The notes: generated by a model from the sequence alone, not told the origin. Shown: positions 1 to 9,274, counted from the first letter of the stretch. The stretch is 64,000 nt of DNA from Enterococcus dongliensis (GCF_005405225.1 NZ_BJDQ01000004.1:94682-158681), one strand, 5' to 3'. Program-made: numbers and translations.

Positions 1-322
1 GCAGGATCTCTTGTTTATTTTTTCCTCGTAATGAAGAGAAAAAAAGCAATTGATCCTCGATAGTGACTTTGGGATACAAGCCACGTTCTTCTGGTAAATA
101 ACCAATCAGATCATAATCTTTTTCAGATAATTCATGACCATTCCACCAAACATTTCCAGAGTCTTTTGTTAAAAAATCTAAGATTAATCGAAATGTCGTG
201 GTCTTGCCTGCACCGTTTTGTCCGATCAATCCTAAAATTTTTCCGTCTTCGATCGTGAAATTCAGATCATCTAACGCTTTATACGACCCAAAGCTTTTGC
301 TTAAATGTTCTACTTGCAGCAT
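1..322 (-). CDS. ABC transporter ATP-binding protein (3' end outside window)
   Basis: ATPase subunit of an ABC transporter, probably an exporter. About 107 residues are visible from the ATG at 322. Residues 34-41 are a Walker A loop (GQNGAGKT), and a Q-loop-like segment follows at about 75-86 (YLPEERGLYPK). That segment is typical of the NatA/YhaQ group of drug- or sodium-type exporters. Signature motif and Walker B lie beyond the left edge. The gene starts 11 nt after a four-helix membrane protein and belongs to an operon led by a small repressor; a permease gene is expected further left. The ATPase call is certain and the substrate is unknown. Confidence 0.9.
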   Translation of the reverse strand, partial: MLQVEHLSKSFGSYKALDDLNFTIEDGKILGLIGQNGAGKTTTFRLILDFLTKDSGNVWWNGHELSEKDYDLIGYLPEERGLYPKVTIEDQLLFFSSLRGKNKQEIL

Positions 323-333
323 GTTCTCACTCC

Positions 334-801
334 TTATAATTTTTTTCTAAAATAGACATAACAAATCAGATAACTGGTCAAAAATACGTATAACAAACTA
401 CTTGCTGTGAACATCAGATTTTTTGAGATAAAACTGCCGATCAGACTTAAAAGTACTAGTACAGTTGCCATCACATAGCCGGTGATCTGTAATGCTTTAC
501 TCGCAATTTCTAAATTGCGTTCATCCGTTTTCGCAATACGTTGTTTTTTCAATTTTTCAGAATCATTCATGGCACGTCGATTTCTTATGATATAGATCAT
601 AAATACGACACTGAGTGAGAGAAAAAAGCCTAATAAAAAGCCCACAGCACGATCTTTGATCGCCAATTCATACCAAGTCGTTCCAACAAATAAAATCCCT
701 GAACATGCCAACATAAAAATGACAATCATTAAATAAATGAGGTTCTGTCTTTTTAGTTTTTTTCGATACTCCTGATCACTTTTAGTTGCTTCTTTGTTCA
801 T
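334..801 (-). CDS. Small four-helix membrane protein (DUF2178-like)
   Basis: Integral membrane protein of 155 aa with four hydrophobic segments at about residues 21-43, 52-72, 107-127 and 131-150. A charged cytoplasmic stretch at 73-100 includes KTDERNLEIASKA. This layout resembles the DUF2178 membrane proteins that often accompany small XRE repressors and NatA-type ABC transporters. Its start overlaps the stop of the upstream repressor gene by 4 bp, so translation is probably coupled, and the ABC ATPase follows after 11 nt. Its biochemical role is unknown. It may be an accessory subunit or sensor for the exporter; that is inference from context. Confidence 0.75.
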   Translation of the reverse strand: MNKEATKSDQEYRKKLKRQNLIYLMIVIFMLACSGILFVGTTWYELAIKDRAVGFLLGFFLSLSVVFMIYIIRNRRAMNDSEKLKKQRIAKTDERNLEIASKALQITGYVMATVLVLLSLIGSFISKNLMFTASSLLYVFLTSYLICYVYFRKKL

Positions 802-1004
802 TTCTCATCCTCCCCATCAAAAATAAATACCTCTTCAATCGTTAAGTCAAAAAAACGAGCGATTTTATAAGCCAAGATCAAAGAGGCATTGTAACGACCG
901 CTTTCTAGTGAAATGATTGTTTGTCTAGTCACTTCTAATTCTTGTGCTAAATCACTTTGAGTCATTTTACGTTCTTTTCGAAGTTTTTGAATTCGATTTT
1001 GCAT
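798..1004 (-). CDS. XRE-family (Cro/CI-like) transcriptional repressor
   Basis: DNA-binding regulator of 68 aa consisting almost entirely of one helix-turn-helix domain (RKERKMTQSDLAQELEVTRQ, with a recognition helix continuing into the ISLESGRYN region). It matches the short YozG/ImmR-like repressors. I chose the ATG at 1004 because AGAGGGG lies 6-7 nt upstream; an alternative start at 1031 would put the ribosome binding site inside the gene. It is the first gene of a three-gene unit with a membrane protein and an ABC ATPase. The operator-like palindrome over its own promoter suggests autoregulation of the operon. Confidence 0.85.
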   Translation of the reverse strand: MQNRIQKLRKERKMTQSDLAQELEVTRQTIISLESGRYNASLILAYKIARFFDLTIEEVFIFDGEDEK

Positions 1005-1016
1005 GCGATCCCCTCT

Positions 1017-1048
1017 TAATGTATAGTACACTTTACATTATTTGACAA
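1017..1048 (-). promoter_or_regulatory. Promoter and palindromic operator of the repressor operon
   Basis: On the minus strand, a -35 box TTGTCA (1043-1048) and a -10 box TATACA (1020-1025) are separated by exactly 17 nt. An imperfect palindrome at 1017-1040, with TAATGTA and TACATTA ends around AGTGTACT, covers the -10 and spacer. The position is that of an operator for the small XRE protein encoded immediately downstream. The boxes are seen in the sequence; which protein binds is inferred. Confidence 0.7.
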
Positions 1049-1053
1049 AAGTA

Positions 1054-1090
1054 TAGCATCCTTTACTTTTTATGTAAAGGATGCTATTTT
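1054..1090. terminator. Perfect 13-bp hairpin between the XRE promoter and uvrC
   Basis: Arms at 1054-1066 and 1074-1086 (TAGCATCCTTTAC and its complement) are perfect, with a 7-nt loop. The hairpin starts right after the uvrC stop codon, so it probably terminates uvrC. The T tract on that side is short (ATACTTTT). It also lies just upstream of the repressor promoter. Confidence 0.55.
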
Positions 1091-2865
1091 CATTTTTCTT
1101 TCAGCTGTTTATAGGTATTTTCCGCAACTGCTCTTGGCAAGCCGATTTTTTGTAATTCATCAATCGAAGCCGCTTGAATATTTTTCAATGATTTGAACTC
1201 TTTTAACAGCAATTTCTTGCGTTTAGGACCTAATCCGTCGATATGATCTAACTTCGAAGCAAAACTATTCTTGCTGCGTAATTGGCGATGAAAAGTTATC
1301 GCAAAACGATGGACCTCGTCTTGGATTCGTTGCAATAAGAAAAATTCTTGCGAGTTCCGTTCCAAAGGTACTACGTCTAACCCTGAGCCAAAAAGCAACT
1401 CGCTTGTTTTATGTTTATCATCTTTAGCCAAACCGGCAATCGGAATATCAATCCCCAATTGGTTGGCTAAAACGTCTTTAGCAACATCTACTTGTCCTTT
1501 TCCTCCATCAATCACGATTAAATCTGGAAAGGGCAGTCCCTCTTTTAAGACGCGTGAGTATCGACGATAAATGACTTCCCGCATCGAAGCATAGTCATCT
1601 GGTCCTTTGACCGTTTTGATTTTGTACTTACGGTATTCTTTCTTCGCGGGTTTTCCATCAATAAAAACTACCATCGCAGAAACTGGATCTGTCCCCATAA
1701 TGTTAGAATTATCAAAAGCTTCAATCCGAATCGGAGCAGGTATATTCATTGCATCTCCCAATTTTTCGACTGCACCGATCGTGCGGGCTTCACTGCGACC
1801 AATCAAATCAAATTTTTCATTCAATGCAACTTGAGCATTTTTTCCAGCTAACTTAACTAACTTTTTCTTTTCTCCACGTTGCGGCTGCAAAACCTTCGTC
1901 GCTAACAAGGCTTCAACACTTGGTTTATCGATGTTATCTGGAATCAAGACCTCTTTAGGAATAAAATGTTCATTTTCTTGATAGAATTGACCAATATATG
2001 TTAAGAAATCTTCTTCCGCAGCATTATAAAATGGGAACATCGAAACGTCTCGTTCAATCAATTTTCCTTGCCGAACAAAAAAGACTTGGACACACATCCA
2101 TCCTTTATCTGTCGCATAACCAAAAATATCACGATCAATCAAATCTGTCGTGGTCATTTTTTGTTTTGTCATGACCGTCTCGATTGCTTTGATTTGATCT
2201 CGATATTCAGCAGCTTTTTCAAATTCCATATCGGCAGCTGCCTGATTCATTTTTTCTTGCAGCTGCTCTTGAATTTCTGAATGACCGCCAGTTAGAAATT
2301 GTTTGATTTCTTCTACCATATCCTTATAAACTTGTGGATCGACATGGAAGGCATATGGGCAAAGACATTGGCCAAGATGGTAGTAAAGACACGGAGTCTT
2401 TTGCGATGGCTTGCACTTGCGCAGTGGAAACAATCGATCCAATAATTTTTTCGTTTCATTAGCCGCATTCACATCTGGATACGGACCAAAATAATGAGCC
2501 TTGTCCTTTAAGACTTTCCGCGTAATCATCAAACGTGGGTATTTCTCATTAGTAATTTTTAAAAAAGGATACGTCTTATCATCTTTCAACATGATATTGT
2601 ACTTAGGATCATTTTTTTTGATCAAATTAATCTCAAGTAGCAAAGCTTCGATATTGGATTCTGTGACGATATATTCAAAATCCACGATTTCACTGACTAA
2701 CCGTTCTGTTTTTGTATTGTGGCTGCCTGTGAAATAAGAGCGGACTCTATTTTTTAGGATCTTCGCTTTTCCAACATAAATAATCGTGCCATTTTTGTCT
2801 TTCATCAAATAACAGCCCGGTTGATCAGGTAAGAGCGCTAATTTATTTTTGATACGTTCATTCAT
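1090..2865 (-). CDS. uvrC: UvrABC system protein C (excinuclease subunit)
   Basis: Dual-incision nuclease of nucleotide excision repair; UvrC is recruited to the UvrB-DNA complex and cuts on both sides of the lesion. The 591-aa protein shows an N-terminal GIY-YIG domain (PGCYLMKD, then IIYVGKAK, about residues 16-35). A UVR motif that contacts UvrB lies around 195-230 ([13 protein letters not shown]), followed by the RNase H-like endonuclease domain ([19 protein letters not shown]). C-terminal helix-hairpin-helix repeats include [13 protein letters not shown] chose the ATG at 2865, preceded by GAAGGGAAG; the open frame continues to 2934 without a better start. Length and domain order are normal. 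Confidence 0.96.
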   Translation of the reverse strand: MNERIKNKLALLPDQPGCYLMKDKNGTIIYVGKAKILKNRVRSYFTGSHNTKTERLVSEIVDFEYIVTESNIEALLLEINLIKKNDPKYNIMLKDDKTYPFLKITNEKYPRLMITRKVLKDKAHYFGPYPDVNAANETKKLLDRLFPLRKCKPSQKTPCLYYHLGQCLCPYAFHVDPQVYKDMVEEIKQFLTGGHSEIQEQLQEKMNQAAADMEFEKAAEYRDQIKAIETVMTKQKMTTTDLIDRDIFGYATDKGWMCVQVFFVRQGKLIERDVSMFPFYNAAEEDFLTYIGQFYQENEHFIPKEVLIPDNIDKPSVEALLATKVLQPQRGEKKKLVKLAGKNAQVALNEKFDLIGRSEARTIGAVEKLGDAMNIPAPIRIEAFDNSNIMGTDPVSAMVVFIDGKPAKKEYRKYKIKTVKGPDDYASMREVIYRRYSRVLKEGLPFPDLIVIDGGKGQVDVAKDVLANQLGIDIPIAGLAKDDKHKTSELLFGSGLDVVPLERNSQEFFLLQRIQDEVHRFAITFHRQLRSKNSFASKLDHIDGLGPKRKKLLLKEFKSLKNIQAASIDELQKIGLPRAVAENTYKQLKEK

Positions 2866-2978
2866 AGGTTGCTTCCCTTCACCACTAGCACGTTTGCTAT
2901 TTTGATTATTGATCGTTTGCTTAAATAGAAACATTCACCTGAAGCTAGCGGTTTGTTTTACAAAAAATATTTATCTGA

Positions 2979-3005
2979 CAAAAAAGCTGGACATAAAGTC
3001 CAGCT
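2979..3005 (-). terminator. Rho-independent terminator of trxA
   Basis: Perfect 8-bp stem AGCTGGAC/GTCCAGCT at 2985-2992 and 2998-3005, followed on the minus strand by a run of T. It lies 9 nt past the trxA stop codon. Confidence 0.8.
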
Positions 3006-3013
3006 CGATCTTC

Positions 3014-3328
3014 TTACATATGAGCTTGAATAAGCTCTTTTAATTGATCTTTCGTGTGAACACCAATCACCTTATCTACCACTTGTCCATCTTTTTTCAA
3101 AACAAGTGTTGGGATACTCATGATTCCAAATGATGCTGGTGTTTCTGGATTTTCATCTACATCCATTTTTACAACTCTGAATTCATCTTCATCATATTCC
3201 TCAGACAATTGTTCTAAAATCGGTGCTTGCATCCGACATGGACCACACCATGTTGCCCAAAAATCGATCAAAACAAGTCCGTTATCTGTTTCTTCTTTAA
3301 ATGTTTTATCGGTAACTACTTGTGACAT
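3014..3328 (-). CDS. trxA: Thioredoxin
   Basis: Small cytoplasmic dithiol-disulfide oxidoreductase that reduces protein disulfides and supplies electrons to ribonucleotide reductase and peroxidases. The 104-aa protein carries the canonical active site WCGPC at residues 27-31 (redox cysteines 28 and 31) in the thioredoxin context IDFWATWCGPCRM. The conserved cis-proline loop SIPTL and a C-terminal amphipathic helix are also present. An AGGAGG ribosome binding site precedes the ATG. It follows mutS2 on the same strand with about 115 nt between them and ends at its own terminator. Family and function are secure. Confidence 0.96.
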   Translation of the reverse strand: MSQVVTDKTFKEETDNGLVLIDFWATWCGPCRMQAPILEQLSEEYDEDEFRVVKMDVDENPETPASFGIMSIPTLVLKKDGQVVDKVIGVHTKDQLKELIQAHM

Positions 3329-3442
3329 TGAGATTCCTCCTATATTGATTTAGATACTTTGTAAACAAGTATCTGTTCTCTTGATGAAACTAGTATAGCA
3401 TGCACGCTTTTTCTGCGCTACTCTTCTGCTTACACTTGTAAA

Positions 3443-5803
3443 CTATTTAAATGTTACTACGGTTGCTCCGCTGCCGCCCTGATTTGCTGGAGCAAATTCA
3501 AAGTTTTTGACATTACGATTATTTTTTAGATATTCCGTGATTCCTTTGCGTAAGGCGCCTGTTCCTTTACCATGGATAATCCGTACTTGCGCAAAATTCG
3601 CCAATAAAGCCGCATCGATATATTGATCTACTTCAGCAAGTGCTTCTTCATAACGTTTTCCCCGCAAATCTAATTCGGGTTTTACTCGTGCGCTGGCTCC
3701 TCGTTGGACACCAGTGACTACGCGTTGTTTTGGCTCTTCTACCGGTGTCGTCAAGGTCATATCCTCTTCTGAAACCGTCATTTTTAAAATTCCCAGTTGA
3801 ACTTGCCATTCACCATCGCCGACTTTTTGGATCAATGTTCCTCTTTGACCATAAGTTTCTACGATGACTTCATCATTTGGCTTGAATTGTTTTTTTGCTT
3901 TTGCTTTTTGCAAAATTTTATTTTTCTTTAATTGTTCGTCTTGTTTCAAATCTGCCAATTGAGTTTTTGCATCGATCAATTGATGTTCTTTCACATTTCC
4001 TTGACCTGTCAGTTGCATTTGACGAATCTCTTTGATGATTTTTTCAGCCTTTTCTTGCGCATCATTAACAATCGTATTGGCTTTTTTACGTGCTTTCTCC
4101 ATTTCTTGTTCTCGTTCGTCAAAGAAATAAGAATACGCATTTTTTAAATCACGGTATACTTTTTCTGATTCATCTACATAATGACGGATTTCTAAGTATT
4201 CTGTCTCAGTTGCTTTTCGCTGATTTTCTAAATCTGCAATCATTTCATTTAAGTCTTGGCTTTCTTCATCGATGATCTGCTTTGCACTTTCAATCACTAG
4301 CGGATCCAATCCGAGTCGACGAGATATCTCAAAAGCATTACTGCGTCCAGGGACACCAATCAATAGACGATAGGTTGGACTTAGTGTATCTACATCAAAT
4401 TCCATACTAGCATTGATTGTATTTGAACGATTGTACCCATAGATTTTCAATTCCGGGTAATGCGTCGTCGCCATGACATAAGCTGATTTTGCACCTACTG
4501 CATCTAAGATTGCTATCGCTAAAGCCGCACCTTCTTGCGGATCAGTTCCGGCACCGAGTTCATCAAATAATACCAAACTTCGTTCATCGATTTTATCTAA
4601 GATTGATACGATGTTCGTCATATGTGAGGAGAACGTTGATAAACTTTGTTCGATCGATTGTTCATCACCGATATCTGCAAAGACCTCTTTAAAAATGCCC
4701 ATCTCACTTTCTTCTGCCACCGGTAAAGGAAATCCTGATTGTCCCATCAGTTGCAATAAACCTAACGTTTTTAACGAGATGGTCTTCCCACCAGTATTTG
4801 GCCCAGTGACGACGACTGCTTGAAAATCTTGCCCAATCATCAAATCATTTGCTACTGCTTTCTCCTGGTCCAATAATGGATGACGTGCTTGTTTGAAAAA
4901 GACATGATTTTCTTGGTTGATCTGTGGTACCACCGCTTTTAATGTCTTAGCAAAACGGGCCTTTGCATTCATTAAATCAAAGCGGCCTAAAACATAGGCA
5001 TTGTGTAAAATATCTTTTCGTGGTGCTACTAATTCAGCGGATAATTCAGCTAAAATCCGTTCAATTTCAGTTCGCTCTGCAATCTGTTGTTGACGCAGAC
5101 GATTGTTTAATTCTACGATTTGTTTCGGTTCCATAAACAAGGTTTGGCCAGAAGCACTCTGATCGTGTACTACTCCACCAAAAATCCCGCGATATTCTTG
5201 CTTAACTGGAATAACATAGCGATCATTTCTCATGGTGATCAAACTATCGCTTAAATATTTGGCATTTTTTCCACGAATCAACCCATCTAATTGCTCACGA
5301 ATTGTTTGTTCACTGCGCCGAATTTGGCTGCGAATCGTTCGTAATTCTGTAGAAGCTTCATCTCGTACACGACCATCTTCTTCTACCGAGCGACGTAGTT
5401 TCCCACTTAATTCAGGCAATGTTGTCAATTGTTCTTCCCAAAAATACAGACGGAGAAATTCCAACTCACTGTCTTTTAAATCATCAATAAAACGAACCAA
5501 TTCGCTCGTCGTCGAAAGAACCCGGGACACTTCAGCTAATTCTAAACCATTCAAATTCGCTCCGATTTCGATCCGTTTCATATGTGGTTTGATATTAGTC
5601 AATTTAGGAATAGGGAGTCCGCCACGCAAACGTTGCACTTTCATTCCGTCTTCCGTCTCGTCTAGCCATGATTGAACAATCGCTTCTTCACTAGAAGGTA
5701 CCAATTGATGGATTTCTTCTTCTCCTTGTTCAGTCGTTAAAAACTGCTGAATCATTTTCTTAACTTGTTCAAACTCTAATGTGTTTAAGATTCGTTCATT
5801 CAT
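3443..5803 (-). CDS. mutS2: Endonuclease MutS2
   Basis: MutS-family ATPase that lacks mismatch-recognition domain I. Known MutS2 proteins act against homologous recombination intermediates and, in Bacillus, rescue collided ribosomes. In 786 aa I see the core/clamp region, a Walker A loop GPNTGGKT at 334-341, Walker B in LVLFDELGAGTDP, and the ABC-type H-loop ATTHYPELK. A long coiled coil spans about 510-620. The last 78 residues form an Smr nuclease domain beginning LDLRGKRYEEAL and containing HGKGTGALR. A GAAGGTG ribosome binding site precedes the start. A weak hairpin at about 5828-5862 separates it from the cvpA-like gene upstream. Confidence 0.95.
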   Translation of the reverse strand: MNERILNTLEFEQVKKMIQQFLTTEQGEEEIHQLVPSSEEAIVQSWLDETEDGMKVQRLRGGLPIPKLTNIKPHMKRIEIGANLNGLELAEVSRVLSTTSELVRFIDDLKDSELEFLRLYFWEEQLTTLPELSGKLRRSVEEDGRVRDEASTELRTIRSQIRRSEQTIREQLDGLIRGKNAKYLSDSLITMRNDRYVIPVKQEYRGIFGGVVHDQSASGQTLFMEPKQIVELNNRLRQQQIAERTEIERILAELSAELVAPRKDILHNAYVLGRFDLMNAKARFAKTLKAVVPQINQENHVFFKQARHPLLDQEKAVANDLMIGQDFQAVVVTGPNTGGKTISLKTLGLLQLMGQSGFPLPVAEESEMGIFKEVFADIGDEQSIEQSLSTFSSHMTNIVSILDKIDERSLVLFDELGAGTDPQEGAALAIAILDAVGAKSAYVMATTHYPELKIYGYNRSNTINASMEFDVDTLSPTYRLLIGVPGRSNAFEISRRLGLDPLVIESAKQIIDEESQDLNEMIADLENQRKATETEYLEIRHYVDESEKVYRDLKNAYSYFFDEREQEMEKARKKANTIVNDAQEKAEKIIKEIRQMQLTGQGNVKEHQLIDAKTQLADLKQDEQLKKNKILQKAKAKKQFKPNDEVIVETYGQRGTLIQKVGDGEWQVQLGILKMTVSEEDMTLTTPVEEPKQRVVTGVQRGASARVKPELDLRGKRYEEALAEVDQYIDAALLANFAQVRIIHGKGTGALRKGITEYLKNNRNVKNFEFAPANQGGSGATVVTFK

Positions 5804-5864
5804 TTTTTCACCTTCTATACATAAATAAACCGAAACCTGTCAAACAGCGTCCCGGTTTTTTACT

Positions 5865-6413
5865 TTATCCAATAATTTTTGTGACCCATAGATTGTCAAA
5901 CTGCGAACTCAAAAACAGTGAGTGCTCAATGATGAAACGAGCCAATCTGCTACCTGCTAACTGATTTTGAACCAAAGCCATCGGTACGAAACTAATAAGT
6001 TTCAAAAGCAGAAAAATAGCCACGTAACAAATAATCACCTGTAAAATCCCAGCGACTAATCCATCATATTGCGGAATAGCAACTTTAAAGAGCAGATTTT
6101 TGAAAAAAATCGCAATCAAATGAGTCACTAGCCAACCAGCAACTAAAATCATCACAAACGCGACACCCGCATAAAAGGATTTATCTAGATTGAACGCTTG
6201 TTCAACAGAATAATAGACCATTTTAGATTCATCAGTAACGGATGGATAAGGTACGAATAAATCTAAATGGGACCCCAATCCCTGATAAAATATTCTTGCA
6301 ACGATAAACGAGAGTAAATACCCGATAGAAAACACAAGCTGGTAGGCAACGCCTCGGCGATAACCAACGTAAAAAGATAGCAGTAATGCAAATAAAATTA
6401 TCAATGTTAACAT
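5865..6413 (-). CDS. CvpA-family membrane protein
   Basis: Integral membrane protein of 182 aa with hydrophobic segments near residues 1-18, 20-40, 75-100 and 115-140, and the family's glycine-rich opening (YVGYRRGVAYQL). CvpA proteins are linked to colicin V production and envelope functions in Gram-negatives; in Firmicutes their role is poorly defined. I chose the ATG at 6413, with GTGAGGGAT in front. A GTG four codons earlier is part of that ribosome binding site. It follows zapA by 12 nt, a typical Firmicutes order (zapA-cvpA-mutS2-trxA), which supports co-transcription. Confidence 0.85.
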   Translation of the reverse strand: MLTLIILFALLLSFYVGYRRGVAYQLVFSIGYLLSFIVARIFYQGLGSHLDLFVPYPSVTDESKMVYYSVEQAFNLDKSFYAGVAFVMILVAGWLVTHLIAIFFKNLLFKVAIPQYDGLVAGILQVIICYVAIFLLLKLISFVPMALVQNQLAGSRLARFIIEHSLFLSSQFDNLWVTKIIG

Positions 6414-6425
6414 AATATCCCTCAC

Positions 6426-6860
6426 TTATTTATTTGCCGCTCTTTTTTGAATCTCACGCTTTCGATTCTCATTAACGATCTGCTGCGCTTCCACGTGATC
6501 TCGGATTGGAACATCTTCTTTTCCGTTTTTCCGCATGATTTCCTTTGCTTCGGCTTCAATGGCTTCGATCTTTTTTATACGATTTTCTAATTCCAAATTA
6601 TGGGCTGTTTGCCCATCAAGTGTAAGTTGCTGTTTTTCTAATTTTATTAAGGCCCCTTGCTTTTTCAACTGATCTGAGATTGCGTTGATCGCCAGTAACA
6701 TCGCGGCTTTTTCTGGCGTGATCTCTGGAGACAGCGATAGAATTTCTTCTAACTGTTCATTGACCAATGCGGTCACCATATCCATATGTTGCTTGGATTC
6801 CTGTCCAATGATAGTATAAGTCTGACCGGCAACGATTGCCTTATAGCGATTTTGCGCCAT
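6426..6860 (-). CDS. zapA: Cell division protein ZapA
   Basis: Cytoplasmic FtsZ-associated protein that bundles FtsZ protofilaments and stabilises the Z-ring. The 144-aa protein opens with the ZapA core (NRYKAIVAGQTYTIIG, then HMDMVTALVNEQL) and continues as a long charged helix over about 60-140. Firmicutes ZapA is usually about 85-100 aa, so this form has an extended C-terminal coiled coil. I chose the ATG at 6860 because GGAAGG lies 9 nt upstream; the TTG three codons earlier is too close to it. It heads the zapA-cvpA-mutS2-trxA cluster and is divergent from rnhC. Confidence 0.9.
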   Translation of the reverse strand: MAQNRYKAIVAGQTYTIIGQESKQHMDMVTALVNEQLEEILSLSPEITPEKAAMLLAINAISDQLKKQGALIKLEKQQLTLDGQTAHNLELENRIKKIEAIEAEAKEIMRKNGKEDVPIRDHVEAQQIVNENRKREIQKRAANK

Positions 6861-6993
6861 ATCGATCAACCTTCCTAAAACGATTTTTTAATATTTCGGT
6901 AACAAAAACACTAATATATTATATGCTAAAATCTTTGATATGTACAACTTTCATCAATTAAAAGCGAATTAACTTAAAGAAAAGAGAAAAAAT

Positions 6994-7896
6994 ATGAGTT
7001 CTGCTGTTTTAAAATTATCAAAAACTGACATCCAAAAACTAAAAAATTACTACTCTGACTATTTATTAAACAAAAACGTCCCTTATAGTGAATTTTCTGC
7101 GAAAAAAAACGGCGTCAATATTACTGCCTATACTTCTGGTAAAGTGTTGTTCCAAGGAAATAATGCCGAACAAGAAGCGGCTCGGTGGGGAAAAACTGAT
7201 CCTACAACTGCGAAAAAAAGCAGTACGTTACCAAAAGACTTTGCTTCTTTGGCTGTTCTTGGTAGTGATGAAGTAGGCAACGGAAGCTATTTTGGTCCTT
7301 TATGTGTTTGTGCAGCCTATGCAGATAAAGAGCATCTTGCTGACTTGCGACAACTCGGTGTCAAAGACTCAAAAATGTTGACTGACAGTCAGATTCGCGC
7401 AATGGCAGTGAAAATCAAAGAATTAATCCCATTTAAACTTTTAGTCGTCAATCCAGAAAAATACAATGCAATCCAGCCTCAATACAATGCGGTCCGGATG
7501 AAAGTCGCTCTGCATAATCAAGCGATTCGTCTTTTGCTGGAACAAATTAGTCCAACAAAACCTGATGCAATCTTGATCGATCAATTTACTTCAGAAGCAA
7601 ATTATCTGAAATATGTGAAACAAGAAGCCCAACGTGTAGAACAAAAAATTTATTTTGTCACCAAAGGCGAACAGTATCACCTTTCCGTTGCAGCGGCTTC
7701 GATTATCAGTCGTGCAAGTTTTTTAGAAGAACTCGATAAAGCCTCTTTAGAATTAGGAACGAAGGTTCCATCTGGTGCTGGCAGATCTTCTGACGAGTTA
7801 GCTGCGAAATTATTACGTCAAGGCGGAATCGCCTTACTAAATAAATATGCTAAATTACACTTTGCAAATACAGAAAAGGCGAAAAAACTGATTTAA
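6994..7896 (+). CDS. rnhC: Ribonuclease HIII
   Basis: Endoribonuclease that cuts the RNA strand of RNA-DNA hybrids, for example R-loops and primers. In 300 aa, the first 80 residues form the HIII-specific substrate-binding (TBP-like) domain. The type 2 RNase H catalytic domain follows with its signature GSDEVGNGSYFGP, in which Asp92 and Glu93 are metal ligands. LLVVNPEKYN and ILIDQFTSE carry further conserved acidic residues, and VAAASIISRASFL is typical of the fold. It is divergent from zapA. An intergenic palindromic repeat, which may act as terminator, follows its stop. Confidence 0.96.
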   Translation: MSSAVLKLSKTDIQKLKNYYSDYLLNKNVPYSEFSAKKNGVNITAYTSGKVLFQGNNAEQEAARWGKTDPTTAKKSSTLPKDFASLAVLGSDEVGNGSYFGPLCVCAAYADKEHLADLRQLGVKDSKMLTDSQIRAMAVKIKELIPFKLLVVNPEKYNAIQPQYNAVRMKVALHNQAIRLLLEQISPTKPDAILIDQFTSEANYLKYVKQEAQRVEQKIYFVTKGEQYHLSVAAASIISRASFLEELDKASLELGTKVPSGAGRSSDELAAKLLRQGGIALLNKYAKLHFANTEKAKKLI

Positions 7897-7917
7897 CCCA
7901 AAGTATGATTCAAAATG

Positions 7918-8004
7918 AAATATCCGAACTATCGATGTAAAGCAATCGTTTATCATAAAATTGCTAGACCACAGGAGCAATACATCTATAATTCGGATAT
8001 TTTT
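7918..8004. repeat. Palindromic intergenic repeat, copy A
   Basis: Arms at 7918-7939 and 7981-8004 are almost perfect reverse complements (AAATATCCGAA at one end, TTCGGATATTTTT at the other). Inside is a second hairpin, AGCAAT/ATTGCT. The 3' half (AGGAG, then AATACATC, then ATAATTCGGATATTTTT) recurs at 63253-63283. It lies between the convergent genes rnhC and an amidohydrolase and could terminate both. I see no open reading frame in it. Confidence 0.75.
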
Positions 8005-8034
8005 CTTATCATAAGACTAGTATCATCACCTTTT

Positions 8035-9225
8035 CTAAACCTCGATCCCTGCTAAGAAAACTTGACGAACATTTCTTAAATCTTGAATATTTTTTGCTAC
8101 ATCCCCATCTACAACTACGATATCTGCTTGCAGATCTCTTTTTAACTCACCAGTAACTTCTGCTAGTTCGAAGACTTTGGCAGGATTTTGCGTTGCTGTC
8201 TGAATCGCTTCGACAGGTGTCAACCCATAGTTCACCATCAACTCCAGCTCTTCTACAATCGGTACGCTAGGCGCCTCTAACATGACCATATCTGTTCCTG
8301 CAAGAATCGTAACACCTTCATCATAAATCGCTTTGAAGTTTTCTTCATATGCTTGTACGGAACTTTCAAAGAAATCTAAATGATGGGAATAAGTCTCAGT
8401 CGATTGATTGGAATGATCGATTCCAACCTCTTGAACTTTTTGATTGTATTCTGCTAAAAAGTGATAAGCAAACATTGTCGGTGTCCACGACTGCTGATTT
8501 TTCACCATTTGTTTAGCCTGTTCCACTGTTAAGAAATTTCCATGTTCAATCGTATCAAATCCTGCCTCGATACACATTTGTATTCCTGGCTGCGTGCCTG
8601 AATGGACCACACATTTCATTCCCAATCTATGTGCTTCTGCTACACCCGCATTTAGTTCTTCTTGCGTGAATTCACAAATATCATCACGATTTGTTGTTAG
8701 CATTTTGATCCAATCTGCGCCATCCTTTTTTTGACGCCGGATTGTGTGGCGGATATTTTCTACCCCATCTACTTCTTCAATGCCATCTTCATGTCCGTGT
8801 CCGCCAGTAATACAGATTCCACGATCCGTATGCAAAATTCTCGGTGCTTTAACAAAGCCTTTTTCAGCAGCCAAACGCAATGTCTCTAGTAAAAACTGCG
8901 GACCGCAACAATCGCGGATCGTCGTGACACCTTTTGCCAAACAAGTCTCTGCTTGTTTTTGTGCATAATAAGCAATCATAAAATCGTTATAATGATGTAA
9001 GTCTGGTTGTGTCCAGTAATACCCCAGATGAATATGTGCATCCATCAATCCTGGTAAGATTGAAGCTTCTCCATAATCACGAATCTGCGCTTGGGGAAAT
9101 TCTTCTTCTAACTCTGTTGCTTTGCCTACTGCTAAAATCGTGTCTTCTGCATAAACGACACCGCCGTTTTCAATGACCGTTTTACCATCGCCAGTAATCA
9201 CATTTTTTGCCTTCAATAAAATCAT
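8035..9225 (-). CDS. Amidohydrolase (imidazolonepropionase/prolidase-like metal-dependent hydrolase)
   Basis: Cytoplasmic metallo-hydrolase of the amidohydrolase superfamily, 396 aa. It shows the family metal motif HIH at residues 64-66 (LMDAHIHLG), further histidine motifs in CVVHSGTQPG and IEHGNFL, and the metal-ligand aspartate in AGTDMVM. The C-terminal beta-sandwich strands (GELKRDLQADIVVVDGD) are typical of imidazolonepropionase- and aryldipeptidase-like enzymes. No histidine-degradation genes are nearby, so a real imidazolonepropionase role is unlikely; a cyclic amide, dipeptide or drug-like substrate is possible. The neighbouring amidase on the same strand suggests amide scavenging. 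A cre-like sequence lies just upstream. Confidence 0.85.
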   Translation of the reverse strand: MILLKAKNVITGDGKTVIENGGVVYAEDTILAVGKATELEEEFPQAQIRDYGEASILPGLMDAHIHLGYYWTQPDLHHYNDFMIAYYAQKQAETCLAKGVTTIRDCCGPQFLLETLRLAAEKGFVKAPRILHTDRGICITGGHGHEDGIEEVDGVENIRHTIRRQKKDGADWIKMLTTNRDDICEFTQEELNAGVAEAHRLGMKCVVHSGTQPGIQMCIEAGFDTIEHGNFLTVEQAKQMVKNQQSWTPTMFAYHFLAEYNQKVQEVGIDHSNQSTETYSHHLDFFESSVQAYEENFKAIYDEGVTILAGTDMVMLEAPSVPIVEELELMVNYGLTPVEAIQTATQNPAKVFELAEVTGELKRDLQADIVVVDGDVAKNIQDLRNVRQVFLAGIEV

Positions 9226-9241
9226 TTTCTTGTCTCCTTTG

Positions 9242-9255
9242 TCGAAGCGTTTTCA
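9242..9255. promoter_or_regulatory. Possible CcpA (cre) site upstream of the amidohydrolase
   Basis: TCGAAGCGTTTTCA matches 12 of 14 positions of the cre consensus TGWAANCGNTNWCA. It lies 17 nt before the start codon, where CcpA binding would block transcription. It has not been tested and could be coincidental. Confidence 0.4.
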
Positions 9256-9274
9256 TTTCTTTATTAAGTGTACC

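Noticed and set aside
5823..5862. Terminator between the cvpA-like gene and mutS2
   Set aside because: The stem (AACCG/CGGTT extended) is imperfect and the genes are usually co-transcribed, so I did not list it as a feature.
8035..9225. Imidazolonepropionase (hutI)
   Set aside because: No histidine-utilisation genes nearby; only the superfamily level is supported.
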